34,647 nucleotides of DNA from Kofleriaceae bacterium (GTDB lineage Bacteria; Myxococcota_A; Polyangia; Haliangiales; Haliangiaceae), in NCBI GenBank assembly GCA_013368795.1, contig JABFXX010000117.1, forward strand, positions 1 to 34,647, in the 5' to 3' direction. The position numbers and the translations under genes were made by a program. Shown piece by piece: positions 1 through 6,388 of the stretch (its first letter is position 1; the number at the start of each line of letters is the position of its first letter). Under the pieces are notes generated by a model. That model was given only the letters and a program-made list of their open reading frames with translations. It did no database searches and was not told the DNA's origin.

Positions 1-1449
1 CTCGAGCTGGGTATCGCTCGTCGCGACCTCGGTGCGCTTGGCCGCCAGGCCCGCGCGCGCACCGTCGAGGTCGCGCTGGAGGTCGGAGACCTTCTGCCGC
101 GCGTCGGCCGTCGCCTGATCGCGCGCGGCGACATCGGCGGTCTCGCGCTCGACCTCGGCGCCGAGCGCCTCGAGCTCGGTCTTGCGAGCCGCGAGCTCGG
201 CCGCATCGCGCTCGCGCTGCGCCGTGATCTCGTCGATCTCGGTGCGTGCGGCCTGCATGCGGGCGTCGAGGTCGTCGGCCTCGCGCCGCTCGAACCCGAT
301 CTTGCTCTCGCCGAGGCGGAGCCGGTTATCGAGCTCGAACACGTGCTCCTGCACGGTGACGAGCCGGCGCTCCTCGATCGCGAGCTCGGTGCGCTCGGAC
401 ACGACGTGCGCGTCCTTCGTCGACCAGCTCGAGCGCGTCTCTTCGAGCGAGGTCCGCGCCTCGGTCAGCCGGTTCGACACGAGCGACTGCTCGACGTTGA
501 GCTCGAGCCACTTGTGCGCGGCCTTCCACAGCTCGAGATCCTTCTGCTCGGACTTGTACTTGCGGTAGCGCTCCGCCTTCTGCGCCTGGCGGCGCAGCGT
601 GCCCATCCGCTTGTCGAGCTCGGTGACGATGTCCGAGACGCGCATGAGGTTCTGGCGCGTCTGGTCGAGCTTCTTCTCGGCGGCCTTCTTCTTGACCTTG
701 AACTTCGTGATGCCGGCCGCTTCCTCGATGATCGCGCGGCGATCCTGCGGGCGGCTCGACACGATCTGGCCGATGCGGCCCTGCTCGATGATCGCGTAGG
801 CCTTCGTGCCGACGCCGGTACCGAGGAAGAAGTCCGTGATGTCGCGCAGACGGCACGGCGTCTTGTTGATGAAGTACTGGCTCGTACCGTCGCGGTACAG
901 CCGGCGCGTGATCGTGACCTCGGTGTAGCGCGCGAAGTCGAACGCCGGCTTCTCGTCGGACAGGATCTTCGCGACCTCGTCCTGCGGCGTCGGAATCGGC
1001 TTGCCCTCGGCATCGACCCACACGGCCTGCTCGTGGACGATCGAGACGGGCTTCTCCTGCTCGGCCGCGGCCTCCACGGCCGGCGGCGGCGCCGGGGCCT
1101 CGCCCTCGGACGAGATGCTCTCGAGCGCGCGCTCGGTCTCGGCCTCTTCGGAGTTGCGCGCGAGCTCCAGCGTCTCGTGCGAGAAGCCGACGTCGTCGAA
1201 CGTCAGCGAGACTTCCGCCATCGGCGCCGGGCCGCGCGTCTCGCTGCCCGCGAAGATGACGTCTTCCATTGCCTTACCGCGGAGGTGCTTGGCGCTCTGC
1301 TCGCCCATGCACCAGCGGATGGCGTCGACGATGTTGGACTTACCGCAACCGTTGGGGCCGACAACGCCCGTGATCGATTCACCGATCTGGACGACGGCCC
1401 TGTCGCAAAACGACTTGAAGCCGATGATCTCGACTCGCTTGATGCGCAT
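1..1449 (-). CDS. smc: Chromosome segregation ATPase SMC, N-terminal part (runs off left edge)
   Basis: SMC is the ATPase of the condensin-like SMC-ScpAB complex that organises and segregates the chromosome. Read on the minus strand, it opens MRIKRVEIIGFKSF. The Walker A is GPNGCGKS (residues 31-38), followed by the SMC-typical IRWCMGEQSAKHLRG, the Q-loop-containing segment YAIIEQGRIGQIV (about 218-230) and RRAIIEEAAG. From about residue 250 a long charged coiled coil begins and continues to the window edge, so 483 codons are visible with no stop. The ATG at 1449 fits the family N-terminus exactly. An oddity is an acidic, Ala/Pro-rich insertion of about 80-85 residues (roughly 90-172) inside the ATPase head, between LTFDD and the usual YTEVTITRRLYR. 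The hinge, second coil and Walker B half lie outside the window. Family assignment is certain. Confidence 0.97.
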   Translation of the reverse strand, partial: MRIKRVEIIGFKSFCDRAVVQIGESITGVVGPNGCGKSNIVDAIRWCMGEQSAKHLRGKAMEDVIFAGSETRGPAPMAEVSLTFDDVGFSHETLELARNSEEAETERALESISSEGEAPAPPPAVEAAAEQEKPVSIVHEQAVWVDAEGKPIPTPQDEVAKILSDEKPAFDFARYTEVTITRRLYRDGTSQYFINKTPCRLRDITDFFLGTGVGTKAYAIIEQGRIGQIVSSRPQDRRAIIEEAAGITKFKVKKKAAEKKLDQTRQNLMRVSDIVTELDKRMGTLRRQAQKAERYRKYKSEQKDLELWKAAHKWLELNVEQSLVSNRLTEARTSLEETRSSWSTKDAHVVSERTELAIEERRLVTVQEHVFELDNRLRLGESKIGFERREADDLDARMQAARTEIDEITAQRERDAAELAARKTELEALGAEVERETADVAARDQATADARQKVSDLQRDLDGARAGLAAKRTEVATSDTQLE

Positions 1450-1594
1450 GAAACTCCGTGTCGCGGGAAGCGATCCCTCCCGGGCCATCGCAAGGTGCCA
1501 AAGCCCTATGACATCCGATCCCGGCAGCGGGAACCGGAAACGCCTGGACGCGGCTTCACGCCGTCGTCTGCGCGGAGTTTCTCGTACTTAGCCG

Positions 1595-2152
1595 CTACTC
1601 GGAAAGCAGCGTGATCGAGGGCAGGCTCGCCACCGGCGGGCTCCAGCGCGGGATTTTCTTCCGGCACACATCGAGGATGGCGTCCTCGCGGTCGCGCGCC
1701 TGCTGCTTCATCGCCTGCCACCTCGAGCTGAACCGGTCGTAGTCCGACCAGCTGATCGAGGGCAGCTCGCACCGCGGCGGGTCCGCCTTCGTCGCGACCT
1801 CTCGGAGCTCGGTGTCCGCGGTCGGCACCTCGCGGAGCATGCCGTGCACGAGCGCCGCGCTCTGGCACAGCGCGAAGCCGGCGTCCCGGTAGCCGCGGAG
1901 CCGGCTCGCTGCGCCGCTGTAGTCACCGCTGCCGTCCTGCTCGGCCGGGACCAGCTTCTTGCTCCACTGCCGCCACTTCATCATCGCCGTGTTGGCCGAC
2001 ACGTACTGCGCGCTCGCTTCTTCGCGCAGCTGGCGAGCTGCATCGATCGTGGTCGCGAACGTGGTGCAGCTCGTTTGCACGGCCGCGGGCGGGCTCGAGC
2101 TCGAGCCGGAGCACGCGGACGCGGCAAGCGTGGCGACGATGAGTGATCGCAT
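1595..2152 (-). CDS. Small predicted lipoprotein of unknown function
   Basis: No family recognised. The 185-aa protein begins MRSLIVATLAASACSG, a short lipoprotein signal with lipobox ASAC (cleavage before Cys14), so it should be lipid-anchored at the periplasmic face of the inner or outer membrane. The mature part is about 170 residues, partly helical and charged, with further cysteines (near C28, C99, C129 and C164) that could form disulfides. An upstream in-frame ATG at 2224 is less likely, because it would bury the signal peptide and overlap the preceding gene. A purine-rich GAGGATAGGA precedes the chosen ATG. It starts 2 bp after the 423-aa gene upstream, so the two are almost certainly co-transcribed. 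This arrangement would suit a lipoprotein partner or immunity protein, but that is inference. Confidence 0.8.
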   Translation of the reverse strand: MRSLIVATLAASACSGSSSSPPAAVQTSCTTFATTIDAARQLREEASAQYVSANTAMMKWRQWSKKLVPAEQDGSGDYSGAASRLRGYRDAGFALCQSAALVHGMLREVPTADTELREVATKADPPRCELPSISWSDYDRFSSRWQAMKQQARDREDAILDVCRKKIPRWSPPVASLPSITLLSE

Positions 2153-2154
2153 TC

Positions 2155-3426
2155 CTATCCTCGGAGAGTCCGGACTGGTTCGAATATCTCGCTCAACGAT
2201 GTCCGGGCGCTTTGCATGAGCCATCGCCAGTACGGCGCGACGGACGAGTTCTCGATCTGGCGGCCCGAGTCGAATCGGATCTCGTGCTGTCGATCGCGTT
2301 TCCAGTGGGCGGGCAACTTATCCCATGCCTTGTCGCTGGCGTGCACGCGCAAATGGATCGGAATGCCGAGCTCGTCCAATCCGCGCGAGCCTCGGGTTTG
2401 AGTGAGCTGCTTCGCGACCTCGCGTGACTGCGGACAGTGAAGCGTCGCCGAATCCTGATAACGGATCGCGAAGCGGCTCCGGAACATGTCGAAGTCGAGC
2501 ACCAGATCGACTTCGACGAATCCATCCGCATACGACGCGGGTGCGAGCGGCGAGCGCAGTGCCGAGCGATTTCGTTCGCCGTGATTCGCGTTGACCCATG
2601 CGGAGAGGAACTCGCGCTCGAAATCATCCGCCGCCGGCACATTCGCCGCGTAGTCGCGTGACCGCTGCTCGAGCTGCTTCAGGAACCCGGCCTGCGCACC
2701 GACCACGCCCTGATCGCCGCGCTTCCACGCGTCCTCTGGATTCTCGCGACCGATCGCCGCGAACTCCGCATCGAGCTCGCTCACGATCTTGTGCACGTCG
2801 AGATTCGCGCCCTCGGCGAGCCCGGCGAGCTTCACCGTCTTCGTGTTCTGCCGCAGCTCGCGGATGAATGCGTCCTTCGTCGCCTGCACGCGGCTGGCCT
2901 CGAGGCGATCACCGAGCGCGACGATCCGCTTGATCGCCTGGATCCCGATCGTCGCGGCGAGCGACGTTCCTCCGGTGACGAGCGTCGCCGCGCGTGCGAG
3001 CAGGCTCTCCGCGCGCGCCCACAGCTTCGCGACCAGGCCATCGGGTGCCTTCTTGAACGCGGCGTGCTCGATGGTCTGGATCGTCATCAGCATCGCTTCG
3101 GTCAGGTTGTCGATCATCGCGTTCCACGCGAACGCCATGTGATTGACGTGCTCCTGGATCTGATCGCGTGGCGTGCCCGTTCCGAGGTTCACGACGCCGA
3201 CCTTCGCCTCGCCGAGATCGAGCGCGGTTGGCTCTGGCGTCTCGGGTCGCATCGACCATGGCGTCTTCACGTGGTGGCGATCGAACGTCGGTACGTAGGA
3301 CCCGGTACGTGCGGGTTCGCCCTCCGTGCTTTCCAGTACACGCGATGTCTTTCCCGGCGACGGTACAGCGGCATCGGAGGTCCGGAGCGAGCGATCACGC
3401 TCGCGACGCTGTTCGAGCTCGAGCAT
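2155..3426 (-). CDS. Unrecognised 423-aa protein with SPGK N-terminus; possible toxin or effector
   Basis: No known family recognised. The N-terminal 60 residues are charged and disordered-looking, with RTSDAAVPSPGK at about 15-26. Short SPGK-like tails are, from memory, common in myxobacterial DUF4157 proteins, and a related EPGKGS occurs near the start of the DUF4157 protein in this window. Residues about 90-215 look helical and include an Ala/Gly-rich hydrophobic stretch (LLARAATLVTGGTSLAATIG, about 142-161) that could insert in or lie on a membrane. The C-terminal 140 residues look alpha/beta, with the segment VEVDLVLDFDMF, a single Cys and many Trp/His/Arg. No signal peptide. The lipoprotein gene follows 2 bp downstream. 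ATG 3426 is the first start, though no clear ribosome binding site precedes it. The gene is convincing as an ORF; its function is open. Confidence 0.75.
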   Translation of the reverse strand: MLELEQRRERDRSLRTSDAAVPSPGKTSRVLESTEGEPARTGSYVPTFDRHHVKTPWSMRPETPEPTALDLGEAKVGVVNLGTGTPRDQIQEHVNHMAFAWNAMIDNLTEAMLMTIQTIEHAAFKKAPDGLVAKLWARAESLLARAATLVTGGTSLAATIGIQAIKRIVALGDRLEASRVQATKDAFIRELRQNTKTVKLAGLAEGANLDVHKIVSELDAEFAAIGRENPEDAWKRGDQGVVGAQAGFLKQLEQRSRDYAANVPAADDFEREFLSAWVNANHGERNRSALRSPLAPASYADGFVEVDLVLDFDMFRSRFAIRYQDSATLHCPQSREVAKQLTQTRGSRGLDELGIPIHLRVHASDKAWDKLPAHWKRDRQHEIRFDSGRQIENSSVAPYWRWLMQSARTSLSEIFEPVRTLRG

Positions 3427-3445
3427 GAAAACACCAAACCAGATC

Positions 3446-3464
3446 CAATTCCTCGTCGGAATTG
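3446..3464. promoter_or_regulatory. Inverted repeat in the divergent intergenic region
   Basis: Perfect 7-bp arms CAATTCC and GGAATTG are separated by 5 bases. The repeat lies 19 bp upstream of the minus-strand ATG at 3426, in the 215-bp gap between two divergent genes. The gap is visibly more AT-rich than the flanking genes, as expected for a promoter region. It could be an operator or a hairpin in the leader of the minus-strand pair. Confidence 0.4.
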
Positions 3465-3564
3465 ATGTTCACGGCGTCCATCGAGATTTCCGAATTGCTG
3501 AACACGAAACTTCATCTCGGATCGGGCAACACAGCAGAAGCGCTCACCGCATCCGCCGCCGCGT

Positions 3565-3602
3565 TGTTCAGAGCGCACGCGCCGATGACGAATCACTGAA
3601 CA
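3565..3602. promoter_or_regulatory. Spaced inverted repeat upstream of the FHA gene
   Basis: Arms TGTTCAG (3565-3571) and CTGAACA (3596-3602) match perfectly and are separated by 24 bases, about 40 bp before the plus-strand FHA gene. A dyad this spaced could be a pair of half-sites for a regulator. No promoter boxes were recognised with confidence, so this is only a candidate. Confidence 0.25.
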
Positions 3603-3641
3603 GTGCTTGAATCCGCGCGCCGGGAGGTGCTTGCTCGATAC

Positions 3642-4790
3642 ATGAGCAGGCGGGAGAGCGGACGTGGACCGACGGAGGCGCGGCGCACCCGCACGCTCCC
3701 CGAGATGATCACGGGTGCGTTCTACGAAGGTCCTGACATCGTCACGAGCCTGAAGCTCTACGAAGCCGGAAGCATCTTCGATCTGCCGCGCGACAAAGCG
3801 ACGTTCACGCTCGGCTCGGCCGCGAGCTCCGATATCTATTTACCGGACGAAGGACTCTCGAAGTTGCATTGCGTGATCGAGCGCCGCGGTCAGGTAATCC
3901 GCGTCTACGATCAGGAGAGCAAGAACGGCACGTTCTTCAACGGCCGCAAGGAGAAGACCTTCGATCTGCGCCCGGGCGCCACGTTCACCGTCGGAGCGAC
4001 GCGCCTGCTCGCTCTCAACGACGAGATGCGCACCGCGTATCCGACGCTCGTCGAGATCGTCGGCGAAGAGAACGCACGCTCGCCACGAATCGACAATGCT
4101 TCAGCGAGCGACCTGATCGGACTCGCGACGAGCAGTGCTCACGTGCTGATCACGGCTGACGTTGGATGCGATCAGGATCGTCTCGCGCGGACGCTGCACG
4201 AGATCTCGCTGCTTCGTTCGCGTCCGTACCTCGAGCTCGCGCGCGTGCCCGATGATCGTGCACAGCAGCGCGCGATTCTCGATCGCGTTTCGCGCTCGAC
4301 GCTCATCCTTCCGCTCCAGCAGGACGCGCCGGTGATGGACGCCGCGTTCGTGTCGATGCTGTTCTCGCCGCACTTCCACGTGCGGGTGATCGCGACCGCG
4401 CCGTCGCTGAAGAAGGCGAGCAACGTGCTTACGGAGTCCAACGTACGCGCGATGCGCAACATCACGCTCTACCCGCTCGCCTATCGCGCGGGGTCTATCG
4501 ATCACCTACTCGATAGAATGTTCGGCGAGCGCGGCACACCACTGCGCACCTCGGACCTGAGCGAGAAGAACCAGTCGGCGCTGCGCGCGTACAGCTGGCC
4601 GGGAAATTTCGACGAGCTTCGTCGTGTCGCCGACCGACTTACGAGGCTCGCGGCGATTCCGGGACGTCCGACGCTGCGCCAAGCGGCCGAGGCGCTCGGG
4701 ATGAGCAGTCATCGTTCGCTCGATCACTGGCTCGGTCAGCTCGGCTTGACGCTCCCGATCGTCGCGACCGACGAGCGAGCGACTGAGTGA
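3642..4790 (+). CDS. FHA-domain regulator with degenerate sigma-54-activator-like AAA+ and HTH
   Basis: Numbering from ATG 3642 (382 aa). Residues about 38-125 form an FHA domain, a phosphothreonine-binding module, with the conserved G58, S73, H76 and N95-G96-T97 plus N100. Residues about 150-320 align in layout with the AAA+ core of sigma-54 enhancer-binding proteins, but the key motifs are missing. Where Walker A (GExGTGKE) should be there is ITADVGCDQDR (170-180), and no GAFTGA loop or acidic Walker B is visible. The C-terminal helical part keeps the family signature YSWPGNFDELRRVADRL, then a Fis-like helix-turn-helix (TLRQAAEALGMSSH). It therefore probably cannot hydrolyse ATP or remodel sigma-54 holoenzyme, and may act as a phospho-sensing DNA-binding protein. 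A GTG at 3603 would extend it by 13 residues; ATG 3642 was chosen since GGGAGGT lies upstream, though at a long 13-nt spacing. The kinase gene follows by 56 bp and is the obvious candidate to make its ligand. Confidence 0.85.
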   Translation: MSRRESGRGPTEARRTRTLPEMITGAFYEGPDIVTSLKLYEAGSIFDLPRDKATFTLGSAASSDIYLPDEGLSKLHCVIERRGQVIRVYDQESKNGTFFNGRKEKTFDLRPGATFTVGATRLLALNDEMRTAYPTLVEIVGEENARSPRIDNASASDLIGLATSSAHVLITADVGCDQDRLARTLHEISLLRSRPYLELARVPDDRAQQRAILDRVSRSTLILPLQQDAPVMDAAFVSMLFSPHFHVRVIATAPSLKKASNVLTESNVRAMRNITLYPLAYRAGSIDHLLDRMFGERGTPLRTSDLSEKNQSALRAYSWPGNFDELRRVADRLTRLAAIPGRPTLRQAAEALGMSSHRSLDHWLGQLGLTLPIVATDERATE

Positions 4791-4835
4791 GGTTCCTTGA
4801 TTCCTAACTGGCGGGTTGGAGACACTCAAATGTGC

Positions 4836-4840
4836 GGAGG
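4836..4840 (+). promoter_or_regulatory. Ribosome binding site that selects the GTG start of the kinase gene
   Basis: GGAGG sits 6 nt before the GTG at 4847. The in-frame GTG at 4832 has no such motif in front of it and would place this sequence inside the coding region, so 4847 is preferred. Confidence 0.65.
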
Positions 4841-4846
4841 TGGACG

Positions 4847-6265
4847 GTGGCAACAAACAAATACGAACGCGATCGCGATCCGTTGATAGGAGTTTCGATC
4901 GGCCGATACACCATTCAGTCCAGGCTCGCGCGAGGCGGCATGGGCGCGGTGTATCTCGCCGTCCATCAGACGCTGAACACGAAGAAAGCGGTCAAGGTCC
5001 TGTTGCCAGAGTACTCGCGCCAGGAAGTGATCCGACAGCGCTTCGAGCGCGAGGCGCGCGCCGCATCGGGATTCGGTAATCCCCACATCGTCGCGATCGA
5101 CGACTTCGGATCGCTGCCGGATGGCCAGCTGTTTCTGACGATGCCGTTTCTGTCGGGCAAGCCGCTCGACGTGCACATCGGGCACCACGGCCGGCTGTCA
5201 CAACATCACACGCTGCAGATCATCGTACAGGTCTGCGACGCGCTGAAGACGCTCCACGACGCGGGCATCGTTCATCGCGATCTGAAGCCGAGCAACATCC
5301 TCATCAGCGAGACGCCCGACAACGCGTACCACGTGACGATCATCGACTTCGGCATCGCGCGGATCGCGCGCCTCGCGAACTCCGAGGACCTCGCGATCAA
5401 GACGCGCACCGGCATCGCGATGGGCACGCCCGGCTACATGGCCGTCGAGCAGTTCTGCAACGCGGGCAGCGCGGGCGCGACGGCCGACCTCTATGCCGCC
5501 GCGATCATCACGTGGGAGATGCTCACCGGGCAGACGCCGTGGGGCTTTCACGATCCGCGCGTTCTCTATCACCTGCAGATGACGACCGTGCCCACGCCAC
5601 CGACCGATGCCGCGATCCCATCCGAGCTGCTCTCTCTCCTGCGCAAGACGCTCTCGCCGGCCCCCGCCGATCGGCCGGCGACCGCGCAGATGTTCGCCGG
5701 TGCGTTCGCCTCGCTGACGCCGGCGATTCCGCCGCACGTCCCGAGCGGCGCCGAGATCCTGGGCCGCTACGCGAAGCGCCTGGTCGAGCACGTGTCGCCG
5801 GACCTCGAGACGGTGCGAATCGCGTCGGCCAACGACCGGTCCGGGCCGCTGCTCTGGCCCTATCGCGGCACCGCCGTCCCCGAGCTCGCGGCGAAGGGCT
5901 CGAGTCCCCGCATCGTGTCGAATCCCCGCATCGTGTCGAGTGCCCGCGCCGTCGCGAGCGCCCGGAGGATCGAGGTTCCCCGCGTCGTCGAGATCGAGCC
6001 GCCGATGCTGGAGACCTCGAGCGGCCCGACGGTCAACGTCCGGAAGCGCTCCATGGGGACAGCGACGACAGCGGCCGACGCACTCGGCGGACCGACGGTC
6101 GTGACGCCGGTGCCGACCATCCCGCGGTCGCCGCGCCGAAGCACGCTCGCGCTCCTCGCACTTGCGGGTTTCGTGCTCGCGGGCGTCATCACGTTCGCGC
6201 TCGTTCATCTACGCCGGTCGACGGCAGGCACGGACGCGCAGCACGAAGCGATCGAGCCCCGGTAG
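4847..6265 (+). CDS. Membrane-anchored Hanks-type Ser/Thr protein kinase
   Basis: Transfers phosphate from ATP to Ser/Thr of target proteins. Numbering from GTG 4847 (472 aa): kinase domain about 21-290 with a glycine loop LARGGMGAVY (first Gly replaced by Ala28), catalytic Lys50 in AVKVL, HRDLKPSN (D145, N150), IIDFG (D167) and GTPGYMAVEQ, where the usual APE is AVE. All catalytic residues are present, so it should be active. A 140-residue linker rich in Ser/Arg/Val follows and contains a small duplicated PRIVS motif (about 350-365). One transmembrane helix (about 432-454, STLALLALAGFVLAGVITFAL) leads to a short tail of about 15 residues outside, so there is no real extracellular sensor domain. 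It lies between the FHA gene and the DUF4157 gene on the same strand, which suggests a kinase/FHA reader pair (inference). Confidence 0.95.
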   Translation: MATNKYERDRDPLIGVSIGRYTIQSRLARGGMGAVYLAVHQTLNTKKAVKVLLPEYSRQEVIRQRFEREARAASGFGNPHIVAIDDFGSLPDGQLFLTMPFLSGKPLDVHIGHHGRLSQHHTLQIIVQVCDALKTLHDAGIVHRDLKPSNILISETPDNAYHVTIIDFGIARIARLANSEDLAIKTRTGIAMGTPGYMAVEQFCNAGSAGATADLYAAAIITWEMLTGQTPWGFHDPRVLYHLQMTTVPTPPTDAAIPSELLSLLRKTLSPAPADRPATAQMFAGAFASLTPAIPPHVPSGAEILGRYAKRLVEHVSPDLETVRIASANDRSGPLLWPYRGTAVPELAAKGSSPRIVSNPRIVSSARAVASARRIEVPRVVEIEPPMLETSSGPTVNVRKRSMGTATTAADALGGPTVVTPVPTIPRSPRRSTLALLALAGFVLAGVITFALVHLRRSTAGTDAQHEAIEPR

Positions 6266-6317
6266 GTCACCCGCTCCGGGCGTCACGCGAGCAGCGACGC
6301 GGCTGAACCGACCGTAA

Positions 6318-6340
6318 GCTGCATCTCCGCGGGGTGCAGC
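6318..6340 (+). other. Hairpin between kinase and DUF4157 genes
   Basis: GCTGCATC (6318-6325) and GGTGCAGC (6333-6340) can form an 8-bp stem with one G-U pair and a 7-nt loop. It lies in the 123-bp gap, 49 bp before the DUF4157 start. No T-run follows, so it is not a classic intrinsic terminator; it may separate transcription of the two genes or protect an RNA end. Confidence 0.35.
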
Positions 6341-6388
6341 ATTCTGCGGCGGAGGGCGCACGATCCGCGAGTGCTAGCGTCACCGCGT

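Noticed and set aside
2177-2185. GGTTCGAAT resembling a tRNA T-loop
   Set aside because: It lies within the last codons of the 423-aa gene and no acceptor, D or anticodon stems are nearby.
3267-3596. 109-codon minus-strand frame in the divergent region
   Set aside because: Overlaps the start of the 423-aa gene out of frame and shows Arg-rich shadow composition.
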